NCBI RefSeq assembly: GCF_009729075.1
Contig: NZ_VTGY01000021.1
Location: 1 to 64,000, forward strand
From: Mycolicibacterium sp. CBMA 226
GTDB lineage: Bacteria > Actinomycetota > Actinomycetes > Mycobacteriales > Mycobacteriaceae
DNA: 64,000 nucleotides
Reading direction: 5' to 3'
Made by a program: the position numbers and the translations under genes. Below, in pieces: positions 17,025-26,266 of the stretch. Each line of letters begins with the position of its first letter. The stretch's first letter is position 1. Under the pieces are notes generated by a model. That model had not been told where the DNA came from and made no database searches. It saw only the letters and a list, made by a program, of their open reading frames with translations.

Positions 17025-17711
17025 TCACCTTAGTTCGCGATGTGGATCAGTACGGGGCGCCTCGACCAGGTTCGACTGGGTTGCCGACGCGGTCACCACG
17101 AAGGCCTGGTAGGCGTCGAGTGATTCCTCGGCGGCGATCGCAGGCATCAGCACCCGCCACTGCCGGGCCAATCGGTCCCGGAAGTCGTGGCCGTCGGACA
17201 CCGAGCTGGACAACAGCTCGGCGCCGAGGGTCCAGGCTACGACGGTGTTAGCGAGATCGGTGGGATCAGTGTCCTGGCGGAGGTCGCCCTCGGCGGCAGC
17301 GCGCTTGATGTCACCTGTGATCTGTTCGACGAAACTGAGGTAACTGAGTTTGGCGGTCGGATTGAATCCGGCGAACGTGCGCAGCAGCTTGACCCCGGCC
17401 CGCACGGTTCCGTTCGTGGCGAATAGGTCGGCGGTAGTGAAAGTGCCGACAATCAGCGATTCAAAAGCCCGATGTTTTGAGTCAGGTGCGGACTGGAATA
17501 TGTTGTGGAACAGGACCATACCCTCTTCGATGATGACGGTGGCCAGCGCTTCTTTGGAATCGAAGTGGTAGTAGAGCGCGCCTTTGGTAAGTCCCGCACG
17601 TTCGACTATGTCAGCCAAACCGGCCGCGGGATAACCGATCTCATTGATCAGATCGATGGTGGCGTCGACGAGCTTACGTCTGGTTACTTCCGATCGCGGC
17701 TGGCGCCTCAT
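17025..17711 (-). CDS. TetR regulator of the gamma-butyrolactone-receptor (ScbR/ArpA/CprB) type
   Basis: 228 residues. Helix-turn-helix at about 9-55 (RRKLVDATIDLINEIGYPAA, then GLTKGALYYHFDSKEALA), which matches the TKGALYFHF pattern of CprB/ScbR. The ligand domain also follows that family: TVRAGVKLLRTF, then DPTDLANTVVAWTLGAEL and RLARQWRVLMPAI, parallel to the end of CprB. These receptors bind gamma-butyrolactone or related signals and release promoters. No AfsA-type synthase gene is adjacent, so the ligand may be made elsewhere or be a lactone from metabolism. The genes around it are separated by long gaps, so targets are unclear. Confidence 0.8.
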   Translation of the reverse strand: MRRQPRSEVTRRKLVDATIDLINEIGYPAAGLADIVERAGLTKGALYYHFDSKEALATVIIEEGMVLFHNIFQSAPDSKHRAFESLIVGTFTTADLFATNGTVRAGVKLLRTFAGFNPTAKLSYLSFVEQITGDIKRAAAEGDLRQDTDPTDLANTVVAWTLGAELLSSSVSDGHDFRDRLARQWRVLMPAIAAEESLDAYQAFVVTASATQSNLVEAPRTDPHRELR

Positions 17712-18480
17712 TCGTTGATTACCTCCGTCGAGGCGGTCTGGGATAGTGCCCGTGTTGCAGCCGGCGACATCTGAATCTAGTGACTATGCGCACGGTCAGC
17801 AACTTTTCCGGAGTTCGCTCCGCGCCGATGAGAACCGCGACGTGACCACCATGAGGTGAACCTGGTGCCTGTTTCAGTGTCCGTAGCAACTGCGCGGTCG
17901 TAGCAATCGCGGCGACCAGGTCAGCATCTGCCTTACGACGAGTGACGGGAGCGGAGGTATCGATGAAGTTCGCCAACGTGCATGCGCTACAACGTCAATG
18001 ACGCCGTTCGATGCACACTCTTTGACTCGCTCGCCGACGACAACCTCGACAATGGCGTTACTCAGTACGAGGTATGGGCGCCACGGGACATCCTCGCCAC
18101 GTCACCGGACGCCTGGCGACCTACCTCGCTCCGACGAGATCGGCGTCAATCGCGGCTATGCGATGACCGTGCGCGCCGGGACACGTCGTTGTTCCGCGAC
18201 CCACGCACTCGCCGTCCCAGAATCCGATATGTCGGTATTCATGAGAATGATCGACGAAACGCTCTATCCGGGTTGGCATTCCGGCACCGAGAGAGATGTC
18301 GGCACACGAGCAAAGCGCTAGCCCCCACGACGTGGGGGCCGACTCGGTTAATTGGGGTCGGACATCTACGGCTATCGCCGCTCCCACTCAGGCGCCGACC
18401 CCGACAACCCACACACGTCGGGGCCGCGGCGCTCGTCTGTCGTTGCGCCGGCGTTCACGGGCCGGCCAACGTCGTTGCGA
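17712..18480. other. intergenic region, 769 bp, with possible degraded coding
   Basis: No confident gene was seen. On the minus strand, 17719-17976 could encode an 85-residue peptide beginning MANFIDTSAPVTRRKADADL, but its last third is Arg-rich. On the plus strand, 18140-18320 reads EIGVNRGYAMTVRAGTRR and SDMSVFMRMIDETLYPGW, which looks coding-like but has no good start. These may be remnants. The promoter of the TetR at 17711 should lie here. Confidence 0.35.
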
Positions 18481-19899
18481 TCACTCGGTCAGCCGACCCG
18501 AAGCGCGCAACGCACTGATCGCGGACGCCGGCAACTCCATGCGCTGCGCGTCATCGGCAGTGAGCGAGGGTGGGATGCTGGCCGGGAAAGAGAACACATT
18601 CTCTGGGTCGTAATGGTGTTTGACTTCCACTAACCGGGCAAAGCTCTCGCGATACCTCGGATACAAGCGGCCGTCGATGTTGAAATCGTTGTAATTCAAG
18701 TAGGTCCCGCTTGTGTACGGCCGCATGTCACGCTCAAACTCCGCCAGCCACTCGAAATATCCCTGGTCTTCCGACGCATCGGTCCAGTCGATGCGGACAT
18801 CGAAGCTCATCAACGCGTCAAGGTGCGGATAGGCAACCGGGTCGCCCTCCGCCAGCCGCGTGAACACCTCAGATGCGGCTCCCAGCACAAACGTCATGGT
18901 GTTGCCGCGTGCTTCTGCATGCAGTCGCCGTAGTAACGCAATGCCGCCGGGGTCGAGCGGCCCATCAAAATACGGCTGCACCGCCCCGAATCGGATGCCC
19001 GTATATACCTGGGGATCGAGCAGATCGCTCTCGTGGCTCACTGCGTCCACGTACGGCACAGTCGAGAACTGCGCCTCCTGCGGCGCCGGAACGATGTCCA
19101 GCAACGGCTGCAGTAGTGACTCCAACTCTTCCTGCGTCGTCATCGACAAAGCGGACATCGCGACGATTCCGTAATGCTGCGCGGGCAGCGCAAGCATCGT
19201 ATTGACGCGGGAATCAGACGTCGGCAGCCAACGCTGGTAGGCGTCGAAGACCTCAGCGAAATGGTCCCAGGACCAAGTGATTTTGCTGATGCCAACGTCG
19301 GATACAGGTGTCGTGCGCAAGGTGAACGAGGTGGCGATCCCGAAAATTCCGCCGCCACCACCGCGGCACGCCCAGAACAGATCAGGATGGTTGTCCTTGT
19401 CTACGGTAAGGATCGTCCCAGTGGCGTCCACCACTTCCATGGCAACCACGCTTTGGGTTAGCAAGCCGCAGGTGCGGCTCAGATAGCCCATTCCGCCGCC
19501 AAGCGCTAGACCGCCGACCGCCACACGTGGACAAGTACCGCCGGGGACCGTAACCCCACTCTCGAACAGCATCCGATAGACGTCGCCGAGCCGGGCTCCG
19601 GCACCCAAGACCACCTCGGTCCCGTCGGCGTTCAGCGACAGCGAGTTCATCTCGGACAGGTCGATCACCACCCCGTCGTCCAGCGACGAGTAGCCCTCAA
19701 GCGAATGTCCACCCGACCGCACGCGGAACAGCAGTTGCTGCTCGCGGCAACGCCTCAGCGCTGCGGCCACTTCACCAGCGTCGCTGCAGAATACGATCTC
19801 CCGCGGATTGCTCTGATAGCACTCGTTCCAGCCCTTACGCGCTTCGTCGTAATCGGGATCGGCCGCGGTGACTACCCGACCGATGGACTCATTTGTCAC
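18481..19899 (-). CDS. FAD-linked oxidase of the berberine-bridge-enzyme type
   Basis: 472 residues from GTG 19899, chosen because GGGAG precedes it by 7 bp; a longer frame opens at 19950 without such a site. FAD-binding PCMH domain with FRVRSGGHSLEGYS, where His65 is the usual histidyl-FAD attachment site. GGTCPRVAVGGLALGGGMG carries Cys123, so bicovalent flavin attachment is predicted, as in many BBE-like oxidases. The C-terminal BBE segment is intact (YLNYNDFNIDGRLYPRYRES, YDPENVFSFPASIPP). These enzymes oxidise alcohols, sugars or cyclic amines with O2 or another acceptor. No signal peptide is evident. It stands alone, and the substrate is unknown. Confidence 0.88.
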   Translation of the reverse strand: MTNESIGRVVTAADPDYDEARKGWNECYQSNPREIVFCSDAGEVAAALRRCREQQLLFRVRSGGHSLEGYSSLDDGVVIDLSEMNSLSLNADGTEVVLGAGARLGDVYRMLFESGVTVPGGTCPRVAVGGLALGGGMGYLSRTCGLLTQSVVAMEVVDATGTILTVDKDNHPDLFWACRGGGGGIFGIATSFTLRTTPVSDVGISKITWSWDHFAEVFDAYQRWLPTSDSRVNTMLALPAQHYGIVAMSALSMTTQEELESLLQPLLDIVPAPQEAQFSTVPYVDAVSHESDLLDPQVYTGIRFGAVQPYFDGPLDPGGIALLRRLHAEARGNTMTFVLGAASEVFTRLAEGDPVAYPHLDALMSFDVRIDWTDASEDQGYFEWLAEFERDMRPYTSGTYLNYNDFNIDGRLYPRYRESFARLVEVKHHYDPENVFSFPASIPPSLTADDAQRMELPASAISALRASGRLTE

Positions 19900-20373
19900 G
19901 ATCAACTCCCTATCCAGAAGGTCGACGCCTCTCGCTACCGTACCCAACACTGACTGAGTGCACAGTTAAAGCGATCACGTCACCTTCAGGTATTCAATTC
20001 TCGACGGCCGCAGCCTGCTGAGCGCCATCGCGCGTTAGTCGAACAGGCTCGCCGGCACGGGACGTAACCGACGAAATGCCCGAATTCGTTGTCTCAGTTG
20101 CCGTCGATGCCGATAAGGCCTGCGGTTGGCGTGGTGTCGCGGCCTTGCGACGACCCCACTGGCGTCTGCCATTGCGCCGGCGGCAGTCTTCAGTCACGTC
20201 AGTCGTGGCACCAAGCCACGCCGCTGCGGGCAGTTTGCCGACCTACGATCGCTGACATCGAGGCACCGACGCAGGCCGAATGCTGTTGCCGACCAGAATT
20301 TTTCGCCAGAGCGCCGCCAGCTGGCTCGCCACCCAGAGCTGATCGCCGCAGACGGCAGCGCTTCCTTCCGCGG
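19900..20373. other. intergenic region, 474 bp
   Basis: No gene was recognised on either strand; the open frames are Arg/Cys-rich shadows. The promoter of the flavin oxidase gene (start 19899) should be at its left end. Confidence 0.45.
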
Positions 20374-21240
20374 TCAGTCCCGCTTCACCGACTGGCCCAC
20401 CGACTGATCGTTGACCCGCTGCAGGTAGGTCTGGCGTGCCGCAGTGTCGACCGCCTCGACCCCTCGGTCGTCCTTGAGCGCCTTGCGCAGAAGGCGGTTG
20501 ACGGGATGAGGAAGTAGGTTCGCTACCGTCACCGCTGTGCCCATCAACCTGGGCACTGCGGTTTCGACTCGCCGGGTGTGCACCGTGTCTACGACCGCCC
20601 GTGCAATCGTTTCGGGCTCGACCATGAGCCCTCCCTTCGCGGAAATGCCGGACGTCAGCTCCGTCCTGACTCCGCTGGGCAAGATGGTGCTCACGCTCAC
20701 GCCCGAGTTCTCGACCTCCGCCCGCACGGCGAGGCTGAGCCCGACGACGCCGAATTTACTTGCGTTGTAGACCGCCGCACCCGGCACGTGCGTCTTACCT
20801 GCCAGTGAGGCCACATTGACGACGTGGCCGCGGCCCCGGCGCATCATGCCGGGCAGAACGGCTCTCATCCCGTTGATAGGGCCCCACAGGTTCACGTTCA
20901 GTGTGGTGGCGCTGACCCGGTCGTCCTCCTCGAGGAAGCGGATCACCGGCATGACACCGGCGTTGTTCACGAAGACGTCAATGGGGCCGAGGTCGCGCTC
21001 GACGCTGGAGACGAAGTTGTCGACCGACGCCCGGTCGGTCACGTCGAGCACATACCCCGTTGCGCCGACCTCTGCTGCGGTTGCGTCGACGACGGCGCTA
21101 TCCAGGTCGCCGATCGCCACCTTGGCGCCGCGGGCGATGAAAGCCTGCGCAGTTGCGCGGCCGATGCCTCGGGCGCCGCCGGTGATCGCGACGACAGCTC
21201 CGTCGAGATTGATTGCGGGGTAGTCAGCACGCAGTCTCAT
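20374..21240 (-). CDS. short-chain dehydrogenase/reductase
   Basis: 288 residues, classical SDR. The cofactor motif is AITGGARGIGRATA, with an acidic residue after the second strand (AIGDLD), which favours NAD(H). NNAGVMPV follows, and the catalytic Ser and YNASK stand at about 148 and 161-165. The C-terminus is extended by about 40 residues (LLPHPVNRLLRKALKDD), as in a second SDR at 39488, so the two belong to one subfamily. AGGCAAC with GGAGG lies just before ATG 21240. A TetR gene is divergent from it across 90 bp and is its likely regulator. Substrate: probably a hydrophobic alcohol/ketone; not determinable. Confidence 0.88.
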   Translation of the reverse strand: MRLRADYPAINLDGAVVAITGGARGIGRATAQAFIARGAKVAIGDLDSAVVDATAAEVGATGYVLDVTDRASVDNFVSSVERDLGPIDVFVNNAGVMPVIRFLEEDDRVSATTLNVNLWGPINGMRAVLPGMMRRGRGHVVNVASLAGKTHVPGAAVYNASKFGVVGLSLAVRAEVENSGVSVSTILPSGVRTELTSGISAKGGLMVEPETIARAVVDTVHTRRVETAVPRLMGTAVTVANLLPHPVNRLLRKALKDDRGVEAVDTAARQTYLQRVNDQSVGQSVKRD

Positions 21241-21261
21241 GTTGCCTCCATATATGTCAAA

Positions 21262-21289
21262 CTGTCACGAAACTATGCCACTCTGACAC
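21262..21289. promoter_or_regulatory. candidate operator between SDR and TetR genes
   Basis: In the 90-bp divergent gap, TGTCA at 21263-21267 and TGACA at 21284-21288 form an inverted pair with a 16-bp spacer. A further TGTCA is at 21255-21259, and TTTGACATATATGG reads on the minus strand as a promoter-like element before the SDR start. Placement fits a site for the divergent TetR. Confidence 0.4.
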
Positions 21290-21330
21290 AGGGGGTCAAG
21301 AGTCCCCGGGCGATTTAGAGAGGCGCGCCG

Positions 21331-22011
21331 ATGAAACCCCACCGCACCGGCTCCGCGGCTGCGTATGCCACGCTGGTGGCAGGCTGGCTAGACGACGGGA
21401 GAATGGCTCTGTCGACCGTGAGTGCGACTTCGACGAGTGGTCGCAAAGCGTCCACCGACGACCTGTTCGACGCTGCGCGCGCCGAGTTCATCCGATACGG
21501 TTTCCGACGCACGAGCATGGACGACATCGCGCGTCGAGCCGGCGTCTCCAGCCGGACCATCTACCGGCGACTCGGCGATAAGGATGAGATCGTTCGCGCG
21601 GTCGTCACCCGTGAGGTCGCCAACTTCTTGGATATGAGTGTCGCCGTGGTCGGACGCCTCGCCAAACCCGAAGAACGCCTGGTGGCATGCGTAGCATTGT
21701 CGACCTCCGAGTGGCTGCGGAACGACCTGGCGCAGGCTGCCCTCGTGCATGAAAGCGAGTTCTTGCTGACGCTGATCCAGGACGACGAGATGTTCGAACA
21801 CCTTGTCCAAGCGTTCGCGATGGTTCTCGCGGGAGACGACATGTCCCTCGACAACGCGGCGGAGGCCGCCGAGCTCATCCTGCGGGCCTTGGCAACGTTG
21901 ATGACTTCGCCGTCATCCCGACTGCCGATTGGCACGCCGGAGCAGTCGCGGGTGATCGCAGAAACGTACTTTGTCCCGATCCTTCAGGCTGCGCGCGGCC
22001 AGCGCGCCTAG
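21331..22011 (+). CDS. TetR-family transcriptional regulator
   Basis: 226 residues from ATG 21331, with GAGAGG upstream; an alternative ATG at 21403 gives 202 residues and starts nearer the DNA-binding domain. Helix-turn-helix at about 42-88 (DDLFDAARAEFIRYGFRRTS, then GVSSRTIYRRLGDKDEIV). The C-terminal half is helical (EFLLTLIQDDEMFEHLVQAF) and typical of TetR ligand domains, without recognisable subfamily markers. It is divergent from the SDR at 21240, so it probably represses that gene and itself. Confidence 0.85.
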   Translation: MKPHRTGSAAAYATLVAGWLDDGRMALSTVSATSTSGRKASTDDLFDAARAEFIRYGFRRTSMDDIARRAGVSSRTIYRRLGDKDEIVRAVVTREVANFLDMSVAVVGRLAKPEERLVACVALSTSEWLRNDLAQAALVHESEFLLTLIQDDEMFEHLVQAFAMVLAGDDMSLDNAAEAAELILRALATLMTSPSSRLPIGTPEQSRVIAETYFVPILQAARGQRA

Positions 22012-22356
22012 CGCCTCGCGACCGACCAGGAGTTCCGCCATCCAACCGCGCTGTCCGACTCGCCAGACCTTCTATGCCTTTCGACCAGGAGCTCCTCGCG
22101 TGGCTTGAAGTCGGTACGCGACCTTGCTGAGCTGAGTCTGATGAACGCGAGCAGGAACCATTCGATCACCTCACGCCTCGGTGACGTCGGATCGGTTTGG
22201 GATTGACGTCCGCGCTTCGGCGCCGCCGACCGCACCACCGATACACCGGAATAGCCCAACGCGCCGTGACGTGGGTGCCCGGCGTCGAACATCCCTTCAC
22301 AACCCCAAGGTTCCCGACAACAACAGCGCCGTGCACGACGGCGGGATCGGCTGCAA
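22012..22356. other. intergenic region, 345 bp
   Basis: No gene was seen between the TetR stop and the FadD start. It should contain the FadD promoter; no clear palindrome was noticed. Confidence 0.45.
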
Positions 22357-23973
22357 GTGACGACTCAATTGGACATCGCTTCCCTGCACGAAGCGCTTTC
22401 GCAGGAATTCGCCGACGATCCATGCATCATCGCCGACCAAATCTGGACGTGGTCGCAAACCACCGACCGCACCCGAAGACTAGCTACCCTGTTGCGTGCC
22501 AACGGTATTGGTAACTCCCGGCCACCGGGGTCGTGTCCGCCGTGGGCAACCGGCCAAGACCACTTGGGCATCTTGATGTACAACTCCACGGAGTACTTGG
22601 AGTCTCTGCTAGGCGCCTACAAAGCCTCAGCCGTACCGTTCAACATCAACTATCGGTATACGGCCGACGAACTCAGTTACCTCCTGCTCGATGCCAAACC
22701 CAAGGCACTTATCTACGGGGGTACGTTCGCACCGATACTCGCTGAGGTGCTACCAACACTGCCCCATCGCCCATTCCTGATTCAGGTCGGCGGTGAGCTG
22801 CTCAACGGGGCGGTCGATTACGCGTCAGCGCTCGAATCAACCGCCCCCGAGGCATTCGACCCGTCGCCGGACGATCGCAGTCTGCTGTACACGGGCGGAA
22901 CCACGGGCAAGCCCAAAGGTGTCATCTGGCGCAGTGGCGACATGGTGACCGGTCCATTCGGAATCCGCGGAAAAGACGGATCACCAATGGATTTGGCTGG
23001 CGCAGTGGCACGGGCGAGTCGCCTCCGCGGCAGAGTTCTCCCTGCTCCACCGCTGATGCACGGGGCAGGCATGGCAGTGGCGATGGGCGGCTGGCTGGGC
23101 GGCGCGACAGTCGTCATCCAACCGGAGCCAGAGCGCTTCAATGCCCGTGTGTTGGTGGACACCCTTGCCCACCAACGAGTTACGTCACTGTGCATAGTCG
23201 GCGACGCGTTCGCTGCGCCGATCGTGTCCGATCTGGAAGAGCGGCAACTGGCTCTGCCCGATCTACGCTTGATAGTTAGTGCCGGCGCCGCGCTGCGGCC
23301 ACAGCTCAAGGACAGACTGCGCGAACTACTCCCCCAGACACGCGTCACCGACTTGGTCGCGTCTTCCGAGGGGATGGTCGGGAGCAAAGACACCGCCAAT
23401 GGCAGTCGGATCGACTCGCGCCGCGGAGCTGTGGTGCTGTCCGAAGACCGGACCCGCCTCCTGGCACCCGGCGCAGACGAGGTCGGCTGGTTGGCGTCAA
23501 GCGGGCCGATCCCTCTGGGCTATCTCGACGACCCCGAGAAAACTGCACAGACCTTTGTCACCGTCGACGGCAACAGGTACTCGGTTCCCGGCGATCGCGC
23601 GCGACTGCTCGCTGACGGCAGCGCCGAGTTCCTGGGCAGAGATGCGACGACGATCAACACCGGTGGTGAAAAGGTTTACGCCGACGAGGTCGAAGCTGTC
23701 GTTCGGTCGTTGCCCGGAGTACTCGACGCCGTGGTTGTCGGTCGGCATAGCGAGGTCTGGGGCCAGGAGGTCGTTGCCCTCGTACACGTCGCAGATGACG
23801 CTGTCATTGACGAGTTCGGATCTCTGTGCCGGGTGACCCTTGCTGGCTACAAAGTGCCTAAGCAGTTCATCCCGGTCGACGCGGTGCACCGGCACGCCAA
23901 CGGCAAAACTGATTATTCGTGGGCGACAGCAGCGGCCGCTTCCGCCGGCGCACGCGCAAAGGTCGAAGACTAG
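22357..23973 (+). CDS. acyl-CoA synthetase, FadD19-like
   Basis: 538 residues, start GTG 22357. Adenylate-forming enzyme with P-loop YTGGTTGKPKGVIW (about 178-191). Segments ESLLGAYKASAVPFNINYRY, YSVPGDRARLLADGS and INTGGEKVYADEVEAVVRSL are characteristic of the mycobacterial FadD17/FadD19 group, which activates steroid side-chain and other bulky acids as CoA thioesters (family knowledge). The C-terminal catalytic lysine is in HANGKTDYSWA. It faces the GAF-LuxR regulator tail to tail. The nearby crotonase and thiolase genes at 25.4-27.4 kb could continue the beta-oxidation. Confidence 0.88.
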   Translation: MTTQLDIASLHEALSQEFADDPCIIADQIWTWSQTTDRTRRLATLLRANGIGNSRPPGSCPPWATGQDHLGILMYNSTEYLESLLGAYKASAVPFNINYRYTADELSYLLLDAKPKALIYGGTFAPILAEVLPTLPHRPFLIQVGGELLNGAVDYASALESTAPEAFDPSPDDRSLLYTGGTTGKPKGVIWRSGDMVTGPFGIRGKDGSPMDLAGAVARASRLRGRVLPAPPLMHGAGMAVAMGGWLGGATVVIQPEPERFNARVLVDTLAHQRVTSLCIVGDAFAAPIVSDLEERQLALPDLRLIVSAGAALRPQLKDRLRELLPQTRVTDLVASSEGMVGSKDTANGSRIDSRRGAVVLSEDRTRLLAPGADEVGWLASSGPIPLGYLDDPEKTAQTFVTVDGNRYSVPGDRARLLADGSAEFLGRDATTINTGGEKVYADEVEAVVRSLPGVLDAVVVGRHSEVWGQEVVALVHVADDAVIDEFGSLCRVTLAGYKVPKQFIPVDAVHRHANGKTDYSWATAAAASAGARAKVED

Positions 23974-24113
23974 GCCGCCAAAATCAGGCTACAAGATGGC
24001 TGGCGACGCTGAGATTCATTGCCGCGCAGGGTGAAATCTGCTGCAGCACCGCGGTCTTCTGCTCAGTTGCCGTTCTGAAGGATGCCTTCACCAAAGGGAC
24101 CACAACGAAGTAG

Positions 24114-25271
24114 TCAGTTTCGCCCATGCAGCATGCGTGTGTATTGCGAGACGGCCTCTGCCCGATTGGCAGCCTTGAGCTTTCGGAGGATCTGGCCGAC
24201 GTGGGCTTTAACCGTGCCCTCCGAGACAATGAGGCGATCGGCGATCTGGCGGTTTGTATCCCCGTGTGCCATCAGTTCGATGATCTCGATCTCGCGGCGC
24301 GTGAGGAGGTCGTGGATGGCTGACAAAGGCGCGGCGAAGCTGGCCACGCGTGGCACCTTACTGTTGGACATCTCGCCTCCGTAGGCGCTGATGATCTGGA
24401 GGTCGGCCTCACGCAATTGTTCGAGGACGGCGTCCGTAGAGCGCATCAGTTCCCTCATCCGCTCGCCGTGTTCGTAGAGTCGCTCCACCAGGATGGTGCG
24501 CTCGAGAGCGTATCCGTAGCCTTCGGCGAAGGCCCATAGGATGTCGCGGTCTACGATGTCGACCGTGGATCCGTGCGACGCGTGCAAGAAGCCGATGACA
24601 CGGCCTTCCGGCATGATGGGTGCCGCGACATAGGACGGTGCACCGGCCATGCGCAAGTGTTCCGTGGTGACGCGCGGATCGTTGTAGGCGTCGTGCACGA
24701 TCAGAGCCGAGCGGCGGCGGATCATTTCTGACTCGATCAGACTAGCGTTCAGATATACCGGCAGGCTATTGAGCATGATGTCTTTGAATGTCTTTTCCCA
24801 GTCTGGATTTTCGGCGTGAAAACCGCTGACCGGTATTACCCGCCCACCTTCGTCGACCCTCATCAAGGTGGCGATCTTGAACCCACACTCATCGCATAAT
24901 GCGCGCGGTGCGCGGGCCATCATTTCCTCCGTCGAGCGCACTGCACGCAGCTTGCCCAGCGCCAGCTGGACATCGCTCAATCCGTTGAGTCGGCGGTCTA
25001 GGGTGCCCGCGACCATCTGCCCATGGATCTCAGAGAGTTCGACGGCCAACAATGCGAGTGAGCCTATGTCATCGGGCTGCGGCCGAGTAGCGAGAACGTC
25101 CCGGAGTCGATGAAGGGCATCATCAACGAGCTGCTCGACCAGAGAGTCCTCCAAGTCACCGTCTGGTAGCTCAACAGCCCCGCTCATGGCGATATGGGCG
25201 GCTTTGACAACGGCAATCGCCTTGCCTCGTCGCTCTTCTGCATTCATCACGGTGTCTTTCATGATCGCCAC
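24114..25271 (-). CDS. GAF-domain LuxR-type transcriptional regulator
   Basis: 385 residues from GTG 25271; ATG codons at residues 4 and 9 are alternatives. A GAF-like sensor domain covers about residues 105-265 (ALCDECGFKIATLMRVDEGG, APSYVAAPIMPEGRVIGFLH), then a helical linker. The C-terminal LuxR helix-turn-helix is at about 318-378 (LTRREIEIIELMAHGDTNRQ, SEGTVKAHVGQILRKL). No receiver domain, so it likely senses a ligand or redox state directly. A 22-bp inverted repeat lies 9 bp upstream, in the gap shared with the divergent enoyl-CoA hydratase, which suggests control of the hydratase/thiolase genes and of itself. Confidence 0.85.
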   Translation of the reverse strand: MAIMKDTVMNAEERRGKAIAVVKAAHIAMSGAVELPDGDLEDSLVEQLVDDALHRLRDVLATRPQPDDIGSLALLAVELSEIHGQMVAGTLDRRLNGLSDVQLALGKLRAVRSTEEMMARAPRALCDECGFKIATLMRVDEGGRVIPVSGFHAENPDWEKTFKDIMLNSLPVYLNASLIESEMIRRRSALIVHDAYNDPRVTTEHLRMAGAPSYVAAPIMPEGRVIGFLHASHGSTVDIVDRDILWAFAEGYGYALERTILVERLYEHGERMRELMRSTDAVLEQLREADLQIISAYGGEMSNSKVPRVASFAAPLSAIHDLLTRREIEIIELMAHGDTNRQIADRLIVSEGTVKAHVGQILRKLKAANRAEAVSQYTRMLHGRN

Positions 25272-25279
25272 AGTTCATT

Positions 25280-25301
25280 AAACGACCCAGGACGGTCGTT
25301 T
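25280..25301. promoter_or_regulatory. inverted repeat operator candidate, 8-bp perfect arms
   Basis: AAACGACC (25280-25287) and GGTCGTTT (25294-25301) are exact reverse complements with a 6-bp spacer. It lies between the divergent GAF-LuxR regulator and the enoyl-CoA hydratase genes. The 22-bp overall size suits a dimeric LuxR or TetR protein. Confidence 0.6.
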
Positions 25302-25441
25302 GGTAGGACGGCCTGGTTCATAGCCAATATGCCGAATCACCCCTGACGTCCGGCCAGACGTAGGCACCGTGACCTTGTCACAGGGTTCCTGGCGTGATGC
25401 CCTGGGAGCACCGAATCGGATACGCGAATGGATCAAACATA

Positions 25442-26212
25442 ATGGCGAGCACCGAGGTGCTGTTGGACCGCCCCTGCGACGGCGTGGCGGTGATTACGTT
25501 CAACCGCCCCGAACAGATGAATGCTGTTCGCCCGTCGACAGTTTCAGCTTTCATTGACGTCATATCATCGGTATCTGGAGATATCGCGACCCGCGCGGTC
25601 ATCTTGACCGGAGCCGGCCGTGGGTTCTGCTCGGGCATGGACCTGTCCGCCCGAGCGGAATTCCCCCCGCAGGACGTTCCTCAGGCGACCGAGTGGATGC
25701 GCGAGCTCTTCAGAGGCGCCGTTGCATGGAGCGAGCTTCCGCAACCCACCATCGCGGCCATCAACGGTCCTGCGATCGGCGGCGGATTTGGATTCGCGCT
25801 GGCTAGCGACATCCGGATTGCCTCGCCGCAAGCCCGGTTCGCCGCTACGTTCGTCAAGATCGCTATGGGACCCGACGCGGGACTGTCCCACACCCTGCCC
25901 CGCGTGGTGGGGCACGCCAAGGCACTTGAACTGCTGCTCACCGCCGACACCGTGGATGCCGACGAGGCGCTAGAGCTCGGCATTGTGTCGAAGGTGAGCG
26001 CCGATCCGATGGCTGCGGCGATCACGCTGGCGCAGCGGTTCGCCGCAGTGCCCGAACATGTCAGTCGCAGAATCAAGGCCACGCTTCAGCGGTCGGCATC
26101 AGCGGATCTGCCAACCGCAATATCAGAGATAGAGGTGTCGGCTCAGGCCGAACACTACTGTCACCCAGAATTTTTCGCCAACGCTGGGCGCTGGCTCAAC
26201 GCCCACGCCTAA
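25442..26212 (+). CDS. enoyl-CoA hydratase/isomerase (crotonase family)
   Basis: 256 residues from ATG 25442; a GTG at 25394 would add 16 non-conserved residues. Crotonase fold: FNRPEQMNAV, oxyanion-hole segments GRGFCSGMDL and GPAIGGGFGFALASDIRIAS, then FVKIAMGPDAGLSHTLPRVV. The second glutamate of classical hydratases is replaced by Asp in GPDAG, and the first Glu position is Gly/Phe, so hydratase activity is not assured and isomerase or another crotonase reaction is possible. It is divergent from the GAF-LuxR regulator and 54 bp before a thiolase on the same strand. Confidence 0.85.
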   Translation: MASTEVLLDRPCDGVAVITFNRPEQMNAVRPSTVSAFIDVISSVSGDIATRAVILTGAGRGFCSGMDLSARAEFPPQDVPQATEWMRELFRGAVAWSELPQPTIAAINGPAIGGGFGFALASDIRIASPQARFAATFVKIAMGPDAGLSHTLPRVVGHAKALELLLTADTVDADEALELGIVSKVSADPMAAAITLAQRFAAVPEHVSRRIKATLQRSASADLPTAISEIEVSAQAEHYCHPEFFANAGRWLNAHA

Positions 26213-26266
26213 CGGCGTAGGCCCGCTTGCGGCGGGATCAAACCCAAGAATCGAAGGAGTTTTCGT

